Assembly: GCF_014205335.1 (NCBI RefSeq)
Contig: NZ_JACHNH010000001.1
Location: forward strand, 8,826,001-8,890,000
Source: Amorphoplanes digitatis
GTDB taxonomy: Bacteria > Actinomycetota > Actinomycetes > Mycobacteriales > Micromonosporaceae
Direction: 5' to 3'
Length of the DNA stretch: 64,000 nt
The notes beneath the pieces are model-generated. The model was not told the DNA's origin and ran no database searches. It was given only the letters and a program-made list of their open reading frames with translations. Of the stretch, positions 35,393 to 43,780 are shown piece by piece (within the stretch, counting starts at the first letter, position 1; each line of letters starts with the position of its first letter). Made by a program: the position numbers and the translations under genes.

Positions 35393-36292
35393 CTAGGGCT
35401 GCCGCCGCCGCAGGCTGCCGGGCACCGCGCCGGCCAGCGTCTCCACCATCCAGCACGCCTCGGCCTCCACGATCGGCTCGCTCAGCGCGTCCAGCACGGT
35501 CGGGTGGTCGCAGCCCGCCTCGGTCAGCACCCCGAGGAGATCCTTGACCGGGCCCAGGTCGCCGGTGTCCGCCATCCGCCGCGCCAGCGGGCGTACCTGG
35601 GCGTACCACCGCTCCTCGGGGAGTCGGGACAGTCGCTGCGCTGCCCGCCGTACCAGCTCGGCCAGGTCCTCGCGCGGGAAGCGGGAGCCGCCGCGGACCT
35701 CGAGCCGCACGGACGCCGGGGCGGTGTAGGCCGCGATCGCGGCCTCGTCGATCACCTGGGGCGACGGCGACGGTGGCCGCGGCCACCAGTCGTCGGAGGC
35801 GAAGAGCGGCAGCGGCGCCTGCTCGGGACCGCCGGACGTGACCGGGTGCACCTCCCGGCGCAGCGACCGGTACGCGGCCTCGCGCACGGCCGCGACCGCG
35901 TCACCGTCGTCGTCGGGCGTGGCCGGCGCGAACGGGGACAACAACGCCACGACCAGGCCGGGGTGCGGCAGCGTCGGATCCTCCAGGGCGATCACCCGGG
36001 CGCAGAGCTCGAGCTCGTGCCAGCGCAGCGCGGCCGGCGCGGGCCGTCCCGGCTCGGCCGAGCAGAGCTGCACGGGATCGTTGCTCGACGGGACGCGCAG
36101 GCCGAGGGTCTGCTCGCCGGTGACCAGGTCGATGTCGAGCACGAGGCCGTAGCCACCGGTGACCGGCAGGCTGACCCGGACCTCGGCGGGGTCGGTGTCG
36201 GGGTACGCGCCGTCGTTCACGAACAGGAAGGACCAGAACCGGGGGTCCTCGCTGAGGCGATGCAGCGCCTCGGAAACGGGCACGCTGACCAT
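35393..36292 (-). CDS. Actinobacterial protein of unknown function
   Basis: A 299-residue soluble protein not recognised as a known family. It begins MVSVPVSEALHRLSEDPRFWSFLFVNDGAYPD, contains a beta-rich centre (VRVSLPVTGGYGLVLDIDLVTGE) and a helical C-terminus with EDLAELVRRAAQRLSRLPEERWYAQVRPLARRM split over residues 195-230. There is no signal peptide or membrane helix. ATG 36292 is followed three codons later by GTG 36283, which has the better-spaced AGG; either may be used. It is 88 bp upstream of murJ on the same strand and divergent from the CCA-adding enzyme gene. In mycobacteria this position holds a large secreted DUF6049 protein, which this is not. Confidence 0.75.
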   Translation of the reverse strand: MVSVPVSEALHRLSEDPRFWSFLFVNDGAYPDTDPAEVRVSLPVTGGYGLVLDIDLVTGEQTLGLRVPSSNDPVQLCSAEPGRPAPAALRWHELELCARVIALEDPTLPHPGLVVALLSPFAPATPDDDGDAVAAVREAAYRSLRREVHPVTSGGPEQAPLPLFASDDWWPRPPSPSPQVIDEAAIAAYTAPASVRLEVRGGSRFPREDLAELVRRAAQRLSRLPEERWYAQVRPLARRMADTGDLGPVKDLLGVLTEAGCDHPTVLDALSEPIVEAEACWMVETLAGAVPGSLRRRQP

Positions 36293-36326
36293 CCTGCCCG
36301 CTGCGCTCGGGGACCGCCACGACCGA

Positions 36327-36332
36327 TACCCT
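36327..36332 (+). promoter_or_regulatory. -10 element of the CCA-adding enzyme gene
   Basis: TACCCT nine bases upstream of the ATG, with no ribosome-binding site; indicates a leaderless or nearly leaderless mRNA. Confidence 0.45.
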
Positions 36333-36341
36333 GGTCGTCCC

Positions 36342-37772
36342 ATGTCTGAGTTGACTAAAGCCCAACGCAACGCCGTCGCGGAGTTGCTACGGGTCTCACC
36401 CGTCGCCGATGAGCTGGGGCGCCGTTTCGGCGCCGCCGGCCATGAGCTGCACCTCGTCGGCGGGTCGGTGCGGGACGCTCTGCTCGGACGGCTCGGCGAC
36501 GACCTCGACTTCTGCACCGACGCCCTGCCGGAGCAGACGCTCGCGCTGGTCAAGGGCTGGGCCGACGGGATCTGGGAGACCGGCCGGGACTTCGGCACGA
36601 TCGGGATCCTGAAGAACGGCCTGCGGCTCGAGATCACCACGTTCCGGGCCGAGGCCTACGACGGGCTGACCCGCAACCCGGTCGTGCGCTACGGCGACAA
36701 CCTGCTGGACGACCTGCGCCGCCGGGACTTCACGATCAACGCGATGGCGGTCAGCCTGCCCGGCCACGACTTCACGGACCCGTTCGGGGGACTGGACGAC
36801 CTGGCCGCCGGGGTCATCAAGACGCCGGACTCGCCGGCGCTCTCCTTCGGCGACGACCCGCTTCGCATGCTGCGCGCGGCGCGCTTCGCGGCCAAGCTGC
36901 GGTTCACAGTGGACAAGCCGGTCGCCGAGGCGATGACCGAGATGGCCGCCGACCTCGACCGGATCACCGCCGAGCGGATCCGCGACGAGTTCACCAAGCT
37001 GCTCTGCGGGCTGGATCCGATCGCCGGGCTGCGGCTGCTCGTCGACACCGGGCTGGCCGACCGGTTCATCCCGGAGATCTCCGGCCTCAAGCTGGAGATC
37101 GACGAGCACGCCCAGCACAAGGACGTCTACGAGCACACCCTGATCGTGGTCTCCAACGCCGTCCGGCTCGAGGGCGACGCCGGCCCGGACTTCGTGCTGC
37201 GGATGGCCGCGCTGATGCACGACGTCGGCAAGCCCGCGACCAAGGCGGTCGGCCGCGACGGACGGGTCAGCTTCCACCACCACGAGGTGGTCGGCGCCCG
37301 GCTCACCCGGCAGCGGATGAAGGCGATGCGGTTCCCCAAGGACGTCACGTCCGACGTGGTGGACCTGGTCGCGCTGCACCTGCGCTTCTACGGCTACGGC
37401 CGCGGCGAGTGGACCGACTCGGCGGTGCGCCGCTACGTCACCGACGCCGGTGAGCTGCTCCCCCGCCTGCACAAGCTGACCCGCTCCGACTGCACCACGC
37501 GCAACCGGCGCAAGGCCGCGGCCCTGTCGGCCGACTACGACGCGCTCGAGGAGCGGATCGCCCGGATCGAGGCCGAGGAGGACCTGGCGCGGGTCCGGCC
37601 CGACCTGGACGGCAACGCGATCATGGAGCTGCTCGGCGTGCCGCCGGGGCCGGTGGTCGGCCAGGCCTGGCGTTTCCTCAAGGAGCTGCGCCTGGACCGC
37701 GGGCCGCTGGACCGCGACGAGGCGGAGGCCGAGCTCTGGCGCTGGGCGCGGGAGCACGGCCACATCTCCTGA
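36342..37772 (+). CDS. pcnA: CCA tRNA nucleotidyltransferase
   Basis: A 476-residue class II nucleotidyltransferase that adds or repairs the 3' CCA end of tRNAs. The head domain has LVGGSVRDALLGRLGDDLDFCTDA with the DxD metal motif. LRRRDFTINAMA and the nucleotide-recognition stretch DDPLRMLRAARFAAKL follow. The C-terminal half includes an HD domain (YEHTLIVVSNAV and MAALMHDVGKP). Length suits bacterial CCA enzymes of actinobacteria, where the gene is often named pcnA. The ATG was chosen to match the family; the frame is open 61 codons upstream over the divergent gene. ogt follows 30 bp downstream with its own -10. Confidence 0.95.
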   Translation: MSELTKAQRNAVAELLRVSPVADELGRRFGAAGHELHLVGGSVRDALLGRLGDDLDFCTDALPEQTLALVKGWADGIWETGRDFGTIGILKNGLRLEITTFRAEAYDGLTRNPVVRYGDNLLDDLRRRDFTINAMAVSLPGHDFTDPFGGLDDLAAGVIKTPDSPALSFGDDPLRMLRAARFAAKLRFTVDKPVAEAMTEMAADLDRITAERIRDEFTKLLCGLDPIAGLRLLVDTGLADRFIPEISGLKLEIDEHAQHKDVYEHTLIVVSNAVRLEGDAGPDFVLRMAALMHDVGKPATKAVGRDGRVSFHHHEVVGARLTRQRMKAMRFPKDVTSDVVDLVALHLRFYGYGRGEWTDSAVRRYVTDAGELLPRLHKLTRSDCTTRNRRKAAALSADYDALEERIARIEAEEDLARVRPDLDGNAIMELLGVPPGPVVGQAWRFLKELRLDRGPLDRDEAEAELWRWAREHGHIS

Positions 37773-37789
37773 CTGTCGTACCCACGCGG

Positions 37790-37795
37790 CAGAAT
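37790..37795 (+). promoter_or_regulatory. -10 element of ogt
   Basis: CAGAAT seven bases before the ogt ATG; leaderless arrangement, no ribosome-binding site. Confidence 0.5.
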
Positions 37796-37802
37796 CGGAG
37801 TC

Positions 37803-38261
37803 ATGCAGCTGCTCGTGGAGTCACCCATCGGACCGCTCGGCGTCAGGCTCGACGGCGACGTCGTGATCGGTGTGCGGTTCGGCGCAAGCCACGGCGAGCC
37901 GGGCGGGCACCCGGCCGTCGAGCAGCTGGCCGCTTACTTCGCCGGATCGCTGACGGACTTCACCGTGCCGTTCGAGCTGCGCGGCGGCTCCGATTTCGAG
38001 CGGGCCGTGTGGGGCGAGATCGCCAGAATTCCGTACGGCGAGATGCTGACGTACGGCGCGATCGCCACCGCACTGGGCGATCCGGGCGCGGCCCGTGCCG
38101 TGGGGACGGCGTGCAACCACAACCCGGTGCCGGTCATCGTCCCGTGCCACCGGGTGGTCGGCGCGGGCGGCAAGATGGTTGGCTTCGGCGGCGGGCTCCC
38201 GCGCAAGCGGCACCTGCTCGAGCTGGAGGCCCGGGTCGCCCTGGAGCGGGCCTGGGGCTGA
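37803..38261 (+). CDS. ogt: Methylated-DNA--[protein]-cysteine methyltransferase
   Basis: A 152-residue suicide repair protein that takes the alkyl group from O6-alkylguanine. The active site VIVPCHRVVG contains the acceptor Cys115. The DNA-binding helix and arginine finger lie around FERAVWGEIARIPYGEMLTYG and GAARAVGTACNHNPVP. The short form lacks an Ada regulatory domain. A -10 element sits seven bases upstream, so the mRNA is probably leaderless. The gene converges with ino1 and shares a terminator. Confidence 0.95.
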   Translation: MQLLVESPIGPLGVRLDGDVVIGVRFGASHGEPGGHPAVEQLAAYFAGSLTDFTVPFELRGGSDFERAVWGEIARIPYGEMLTYGAIATALGDPGAARAVGTACNHNPVPVIVPCHRVVGAGGKMVGFGGGLPRKRHLLELEARVALERAWG

Positions 38262-38285
38262 TCACTTGTGGTGAGGCTCACACGA

Positions 38286-38316
38286 AGAGACCGGGCCGCG
38301 AGGCGACCCGGTCTCT
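38286..38316. terminator. Bidirectional terminator between ogt and ino1
   Basis: Perfect 10-bp stem AGAGACCGGG with an 11-base loop, between convergent genes, followed by CTCTGT. Confidence 0.8.
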
Positions 38317-38334
38317 CTGTCGGCTGGCGCCGAC

Positions 38335-39414
38335 TCAGCTCTCGATGTCGCCCTTGATGAAGGCCTCGACCGCGTTCTTCGCGTCGTGGTCGTTGTACTG
38401 CACCGGCGGGGACTTCATGAAGTACGAGCTCGCCGACAGGATCGGGCCGCCGACGCCGCGGTCCTTGGCGATCTTCGCCGCGCGGACCGCGTCGATGATG
38501 ACGCCGGCCGAGTTCGGCGAGTCCCACACCTCGAGCTTGAGCTCCGCGTTCAGCGGGGTGTCGCCGAAGCTGCGGCCCTCGAGCCGGATGTAGGCCCACT
38601 TGCGGTCGTCCAGCCACGGCACGTGGTCCGACGGGCCGATGTGCACGTCGCTCTTGGACATCTCGTGCGGGATCTGGGACGTCACCGACTGGGTCTTGGA
38701 GATCTTCTTCGACACCAGGCGCTTGCGCTCCAGCATGTTCATGAAGTCCATGTTGCCGCCGAAGTTCAGCTGGTACGTGCGCAGCAGCTCGACACCGCGG
38801 TCCTCGAACAGCTTCGCCAGCGCGCGGTGCACGATCGTGGCACCGACCTGGCTCTTGATGTCGTCGCCGACGATCGGCAGGCCGGCGTCGGTGAACTTCT
38901 GCGCCCAGACCGGGTCCGAGGCGATGAAGACCGGCAGGGCGTTGACGAACGCGCAACCGGCGTCGATCGCGGCCTGCGCGTAGAACTTGTCGGCCTCCTC
39001 GGAGCCCACCGGCAGGTAGGACACGACGACGTCGACCTCGGCGTCGCGCAGCGCCTGCGCGACGTCCACCGGCTCGGCGGACGACTCCTCGATGATCTCG
39101 CGGTAGTACGTGCCGAGACCGTCGAAGGTCGGGCCACGCTGCACGGTCACGCCGGTGGGCGCGACATCGGTCAGCGTGATCGTGTTGTTCTCGCTGGCGA
39201 CGATCGCCTCGGCCAGGTCCATGCCGACCTTCTTGGCGTCCACATCGAACGCCGCGACGAACTTCACGTCGGATACGTGGTAGTCGCCGAAGGTCACGTG
39301 CATGAGACCCGGGACGCGGTCGTTGGGGTCGGCTTCGCGGTAGTACTCCACGCCCTGCACGAGGGACGAGGCGCAGTTACCCACACCGACAATGGCGACG
39401 CGGACGGAGCCCAT
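38335..39414 (-). CDS. ino1: Inositol-3-phosphate synthase
   Basis: A 359-residue NAD-dependent enzyme that turns glucose 6-phosphate into inositol 3-phosphate, the precursor of phosphatidylinositol and mycothiol. The N-terminus VRVAIVGVGNCASSLVQGVEYY is the NAD-binding fold. Catalytic-domain stretches include GDDIKSQVGATIVHRALA, YQLNFGGNMDFMNML and the Lys-rich SKKISKTQSV; VQYNDHDAKNAVEAF closes the protein. Length is right for the actinobacterial form. The ATG has GGAGG eight bases upstream. It is directly downstream of a padR gene (20 bp), the usual pairing in actinobacteria. Confidence 0.96.
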   Translation of the reverse strand: MGSVRVAIVGVGNCASSLVQGVEYYREADPNDRVPGLMHVTFGDYHVSDVKFVAAFDVDAKKVGMDLAEAIVASENNTITLTDVAPTGVTVQRGPTFDGLGTYYREIIEESSAEPVDVAQALRDAEVDVVVSYLPVGSEEADKFYAQAAIDAGCAFVNALPVFIASDPVWAQKFTDAGLPIVGDDIKSQVGATIVHRALAKLFEDRGVELLRTYQLNFGGNMDFMNMLERKRLVSKKISKTQSVTSQIPHEMSKSDVHIGPSDHVPWLDDRKWAYIRLEGRSFGDTPLNAELKLEVWDSPNSAGVIIDAVRAAKIAKDRGVGGPILSASSYFMKSPPVQYNDHDAKNAVEAFIKGDIES

Positions 39415-39434
39415 CGCGTTTGCCTCCTTGTTCA

Positions 39435-40040
39435 TCACGGCCGGTCCTGATGCGGACGCGGGTCTTCGGGGGGTGTCTCCCCTGCTGGGGAGCGGCCGGA
39501 GCGCTCGTTGGTGATGAGCTCCTCCAGCCAGCGGACCTCGCGCTCGCACGCATCCAGTCCGTGGCGTTGCAGTTCCAGGGTGTAGGCGTCGAGGCGGTCG
39601 GAGGCGCGCGCGAGCACGTCGCGCAGGCCTTCCCGGCGTTCCTCGATCCGGCGGCGGCGGCCCTCCAGGATCCGCAGCCGCGTCGCCCGGTCGGTCCGGG
39701 AGAAGAAGGCGAAATGCACGCCGAAGCCGGCGTCGTCGTAGGTCTCCGGGCCCGCCTGGGCGAGTAGGTCGGCGAACCGTTCCTTGCCTTCGGCCGTGAT
39801 TTTGTAGACAACCCGGCCACGGCGGCTGGTCAAGGGGGGAATGATCTCGCTGTCGGGGGTCTCGGCAGCACCGATCCAGCCCGCGGTCTGTAGGCGCTTC
39901 AGGGTCGGGTACAGCGTGCCGTAGCTGATCGCGGCGCGGATCGTGCCGAGCTTGGTGGCAAGCTCCTTGCGCAGCTCATAGCCGTGCATCGAGGATTCCT
40001 GGAGCAGGCCGAGGATCGCGAGTTCCAACAACGTGCTCAC
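39435..40040 (-). CDS. PadR family transcriptional regulator
   Basis: A 201-residue PadR-type repressor. The N-terminal winged helix is LELAILGLLQESSMHGYELRKEL and ISYGTLYPTLKRLQTAGWI, ending in the wing SRRGRVVYKITAEGKERF. The helical C-terminal part (about residues 100-185) serves dimerisation; the last 20 residues are disordered. The GTG start fits the family. A perfect 25-bp palindrome lies 18-42 bp upstream, so it very likely represses itself and, by co-transcription, ino1. The inducer is unknown. Confidence 0.92.
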   Translation of the reverse strand: MSTLLELAILGLLQESSMHGYELRKELATKLGTIRAAISYGTLYPTLKRLQTAGWIGAAETPDSEIIPPLTSRRGRVVYKITAEGKERFADLLAQAGPETYDDAGFGVHFAFFSRTDRATRLRILEGRRRRIEERREGLRDVLARASDRLDAYTLELQRHGLDACEREVRWLEELITNERSGRSPAGETPPEDPRPHQDRP

Positions 40041-40057
40041 CCCTTTACCTGTCTCGC

Positions 40058-40082
40058 ACGATGTATCGGCCCGATACATCGT
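40058..40082. promoter_or_regulatory. PadR operator
   Basis: Perfect inverted repeat with 12-bp arms, ACGATGTATCGG and CCGATACATCGT, around a single C. It contains the ATGT-N-ACAT arrangement typical of PadR operators, between the padR start and the divergent DUF5318 gene. Confidence 0.8.
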
Positions 40083-40182
40083 CACCGTAGATCGGGTTGC
40101 GCCTCGCCGCAAGGCCGGGCATGGTTGTGGAGTCGTCGCGCCACGCTGTGTGATGGCTGTCGCCGTACGGGTGTTGACCGCG

Positions 40183-40188
40183 TACTCT
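40183..40188 (+). promoter_or_regulatory. -10 element of the DUF5318 gene
   Basis: TACTCT seven bases before the ATG; leaderless arrangement. Confidence 0.45.
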
Positions 40189-40195
40189 CTTCGCC

Positions 40196-40663
40196 ATGCG
40201 CACGCAGCGGCAGGTCGTCGACTACTCGCTTCAGAAGCGAGCGCTGCTGCGCGACGTGCACAACGGCAAGGTCGGGACCCTCGAGGTCTGTGACGCATCG
40301 CCGTACCTGAAAAACGCAGCTAGGTTCCATGGCGAGCCGACCGATGAACGTTGCCCGGTCTGCCGTCGCGACAACCTCACCCTGGTCCACTACATCTACG
40401 GCGATGAGCTCAAGCACTCCGCCGGGCAGGCGCACAGGCTCGCTGACCTGCCGGTACTGGCGATGACGCTGCGTGAGTTTCAGGTGTTCGTGGTGGAGGT
40501 GTGCCAATCCTGCGCGTGGAACCACCTGATCGAGCAGTACGTGCTCGGCCGGGACGCGCTTCAAGCCGACGAACTGGACCAGGGCGGGGCCGTTGCCTCG
40601 TCCGCCTCGGGCCGCCACCGCGAGACAGGGTCGTCGTCACATCGCCGGGAGGGCCGACAGTGA
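40196..40663 (+). CDS. DUF5318 family zinc-ribbon-like protein
   Basis: A 155-residue cytoplasmic protein of the actinobacterial DUF5318 family; function unknown. Two cysteine pairs, CPVC (about 53-56) and CQSC (about 102-105), probably bind one zinc. The conserved start is MRTQRQVVDYSLQKRALLRDVHNG, and the centre has YIYGDELKHSAGQ. The last 35 residues are disordered. It is divergent from padR and 189 bp upstream of the class A PBP gene, a neighbourhood conserved among actinobacteria. Confidence 0.85.
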   Translation: MRTQRQVVDYSLQKRALLRDVHNGKVGTLEVCDASPYLKNAARFHGEPTDERCPVCRRDNLTLVHYIYGDELKHSAGQAHRLADLPVLAMTLREFQVFVVEVCQSCAWNHLIEQYVLGRDALQADELDQGGAVASSASGRHRETGSSSHRREGRQ

Positions 40664-40852
40664 TTGGTCTCAACGACGCTAACGTGGGCACGATCCTGAC
40701 CGATACGGGCATCCAGCGCCGCAGTCGGTCAATTTTGACATCCGACAGGGCGGCTGCGGAGATGCAGCCCACAATCGTCCGCCCGTGGCACCGCCTCCGA
40801 GGCCCCTCCAGGGCTTCTCTGGCGAGCCACCGCGACCGGCAGGTGTGACCGA

Positions 40853-43651
40853 ATGAACTCGTACGGCGATCCGCAGTCTGCGCGTGCCCGGGCCCGAGTG
40901 CCCGGGCCGTCCGCTGCTTCCACGCCTGACGACGGCCAGTCCGGCTACGACGAACGCGCGGCTCCCGACGCCTACCGGCGTCCGGCCGGTGGTCGCGCGA
41001 GCGTCGGCGGCGGCATGTCGCGCGGCGCGGCACCCGTCGGCGCGGCACCCGGGCGTGCCTCCGTCGGCGCGGGGCGTGCCTCCGTCGGTGCCGGCACCGT
41101 CGGCTCCGCCCGGGTCGGCGGCCGCGCCTCGGTCGGCGCCGTCGACGACGGCCCGGGATACGGCAGCGGCGCGGTCGCGCGCGCCGCGGTGCGGCCGGTA
41201 CCCCCGACCGTCGGTGGCGGGCCGGGTGTGCCCGGGCAGGGCAACCGGGGCAGCGCCGCCAAGATCCTCAACAAGGCCTCCAAGCGCCGCCGCCGGATGA
41301 ACATCCTGACCGCGGCCGCGGCCGTGCTGGTCATCCTGGCCGGCGCCGGCGTGGTCGGCGGCACCTACTTCTTCGACAGCGTCGACTTCAAGGAGCCGGC
41401 CGCCGAGACGCAGACCACCCAGCTGCTCGCCAGCGATAACAAGACGGTGCTCGCCTCGCTCGGCCAGTTCAACCGCTCGATCGTCCCGAACGCCAGCATC
41501 AACCCGCTGATCAAGCTCGCGGTGGTCTCGGCCGAGGACAAGGGCTTCTACGACCACAACGGCATCGACATGAAGGGCATCGCCCGCGCCGCGTGGAACA
41601 ACTTCACCGGCGGCGACACCCAGGGTGCCTCCACGATCACCCAGCAGTACGCGCGGTACGCCGCGAAGCTGAAGGAGATCAGCTACAACCGTAAGCTCCG
41701 CGAGGCGGTCATCGCCCGCAAGATGGAGGACGAGTACAGCAAGGACGAGATCCTCGGCCGCTACCTCAACTCCGTGTACTTCGGCCGCGGCGCCTACGGC
41801 GTCGAGGCCGCGGTCAAGGCGTACTTCGGGAACAACCGCTCGGCGCTGACCCCGGTCGGGAAGCCGAACGCGATCACCGCCGGCGAGGCCGCGATCCTGG
41901 CCTCGGTCATCAAGCAGCCGGAGCCGACCGCCACGCACCGGGGATACGACCCGGGCAACAACCTCCCGGACGCCCAGGACCGGTGGCGCTACACCGTCGG
42001 CAACATGACCGAGCTCGGGCTGCCCGCCGGCATGCCGGCGGCCGGGGTCCCGGCGGGCATCAACCCGCCGACGGAGTACCCCGCGGAGGCGAAAGACGGC
42101 AAGCTGGGATGGATCAAGTTCAATCCCGACAAGTGCACCACCACCTGCGCCAACAACAAGCCCAGCGCCAAGATCGTCAAGTACGTGAAGCGCGAGCTTC
42201 GCGACATGGGCATCACCGACGCGAAGCTGAACGAGGGTGGTCTGCAGATCAGGACCACGATCAACCCCGACGTGCAGAAGGCGGCGGAGAAGGCGGCGAA
42301 CCGCGCCAGCGAGAAGTCGCCGCTGAACGGCATGGCCGAGACCTACAAGTCGGCGCTGGTCTCCATCGACCCGGACACCGGCCGGGTCCTGGCGTACTAC
42401 GGCGGCCCCGACGCGGCGAGCTGGGACTACGCGGGACCGAACTACACCGACGACGGCAAGACCTTCATCGGTGGCGGCCGCCCGCCGGGCTCGACGTTCA
42501 AGATCTACACGCTGCTCGCGGCACTCAGCGAGGGCTACGGCATGGACACCATCTGGGACTCCACGCTGGAGAAGGTCAACGGCGGCGGAAAGATCAACAA
42601 CTCCGGCCGCGAGGGCGGCAGCCTCAAGTGCCCGCCGAAGGCGTGTGATCTCGAGACCTCGGTCGAGCAGTCCTACAACTTCACCTTCTACTGGCTCGCC
42701 GACGCGCTCGGCCCGGAGAAGGTCATCGAGGTCGCGCACAAGGCCGGCATCCAGCTGATCGGCGACCCGGAGACCACCGCCCGCTACGACCTCAACAAGC
42801 TGAGCGAGTCGGACCTCAAGAAGAAGGGCTACGGCCGCGAGGTCGGCTTCGGCCAGTACGCGATCACCGCGCTCGACCACGCCAGCGGCGTCGCCACGAT
42901 CGCCAACAACGGCGTCTACCACAAGGCGCACTTCGTCCGGTCGGTCGCCGAGCGCGACGCGAAGACCGGGAAGTTCGCGGCGATCAAGGGCAAGGGCGAG
43001 AAGCTCAAGGGCATCACGGCGTTCAGCCCGGACGTCGCGGCGGCCGTGCAGGACGTCATGCAGAAGATCCCCGGCATCAACGGCATCAGCCTCGACAACG
43101 GCCGCAAGGCGATCGGCAAGACCGGCACCTGGGAGTTCACCGGTAAGGGCGGCAAGAGCGGCGACAACGGCGACGCCTGGATGGTCGGCGGCACCAGAGA
43201 ACTCGCGGCGGCGGTCTGGGTCGGCCGCGAGAAGGTGAACAAGAAGACCAAGCAGATGGACCTGCTGCCGATCTACAAGCCCGGCGGCAAGCCCATGAAC
43301 GGCGGCTCGATCCCCGGCGACATCTGGAAGATGTTCCTGGACTCGGCGTCGAAGGAGCTCAAGGGCGACGTGAAGCCCTTCCTGCCGAACTCGACCGCGT
43401 TCGTCGACTCGAGCAAGAAGGGCAACGGCATCCCGCCGCCGCCCAAGCTCGAGCTGCCGGACAACCCGGCCTGCCTGGTGTTCCCGCAGCAGTGCCAGGA
43501 CGGCAACAACGGCAACAACGGGAACAGCGGCCCCGGCAACGGGAACGGGAACAACGGCAACAACACGCCGACCCTCCCGGGCTTCCCGACGTTCCCCGGT
43601 AACGACACCGGAACCGGCGGCGGCCAGGACGACGCCGACGACGGCAACTGA
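40853..43651 (+). CDS. Class A penicillin-binding protein (transglycosylase/transpeptidase)
   Basis: A 932-residue bifunctional peptidoglycan synthase. Residues 1-145 are a disordered cytoplasmic tail with repeated RASVG motifs. One membrane helix follows at about 150-173. The GT51 domain holds the catalytic Glu228 in AVVSAEDKGFYDH and QGASTITQQYAR. The transpeptidase domain has the SxxK serine Ser547 (GSTFK), SYN at 607-609 and KTG at 756-758. The C-terminus (after about 855) is an Asn/Gly-rich tail. All key residues are present. It is preceded by GGCAGG and ends at a strong terminator. Confidence 0.95.
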   Translation: MNSYGDPQSARARARVPGPSAASTPDDGQSGYDERAAPDAYRRPAGGRASVGGGMSRGAAPVGAAPGRASVGAGRASVGAGTVGSARVGGRASVGAVDDGPGYGSGAVARAAVRPVPPTVGGGPGVPGQGNRGSAAKILNKASKRRRRMNILTAAAAVLVILAGAGVVGGTYFFDSVDFKEPAAETQTTQLLASDNKTVLASLGQFNRSIVPNASINPLIKLAVVSAEDKGFYDHNGIDMKGIARAAWNNFTGGDTQGASTITQQYARYAAKLKEISYNRKLREAVIARKMEDEYSKDEILGRYLNSVYFGRGAYGVEAAVKAYFGNNRSALTPVGKPNAITAGEAAILASVIKQPEPTATHRGYDPGNNLPDAQDRWRYTVGNMTELGLPAGMPAAGVPAGINPPTEYPAEAKDGKLGWIKFNPDKCTTTCANNKPSAKIVKYVKRELRDMGITDAKLNEGGLQIRTTINPDVQKAAEKAANRASEKSPLNGMAETYKSALVSIDPDTGRVLAYYGGPDAASWDYAGPNYTDDGKTFIGGGRPPGSTFKIYTLLAALSEGYGMDTIWDSTLEKVNGGGKINNSGREGGSLKCPPKACDLETSVEQSYNFTFYWLADALGPEKVIEVAHKAGIQLIGDPETTARYDLNKLSESDLKKKGYGREVGFGQYAITALDHASGVATIANNGVYHKAHFVRSVAERDAKTGKFAAIKGKGEKLKGITAFSPDVAAAVQDVMQKIPGINGISLDNGRKAIGKTGTWEFTGKGGKSGDNGDAWMVGGTRELAAAVWVGREKVNKKTKQMDLLPIYKPGGKPMNGGSIPGDIWKMFLDSASKELKGDVKPFLPNSTAFVDSSKKGNGIPPPPKLELPDNPACLVFPQQCQDGNNGNNGNSGPGNGNGNNGNNTPTLPGFPTFPGNDTGTGGGQDDADDGN

Positions 43652-43663
43652 GCCGTAGGCATA

Positions 43664-43703
43664 CCGACGGCGCCCCTCTCCTCACGGAGACGGGCGCCGT
43701 CGG
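43664..43703 (+). terminator. Terminator of the PBP gene
   Basis: Perfect 12-bp stem CCGACGGCGCCC with a 16-base loop, then CGTTTCG, 12 bp after the stop codon. Confidence 0.8.
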
Positions 43704-43780
43704 CGTTTCGTGCCCTTGTAGCCGGACTGTGCCGGAGGGCGGCGCCTGTCCGCCCGGATGATGCGGCATGATGCCAAAGC

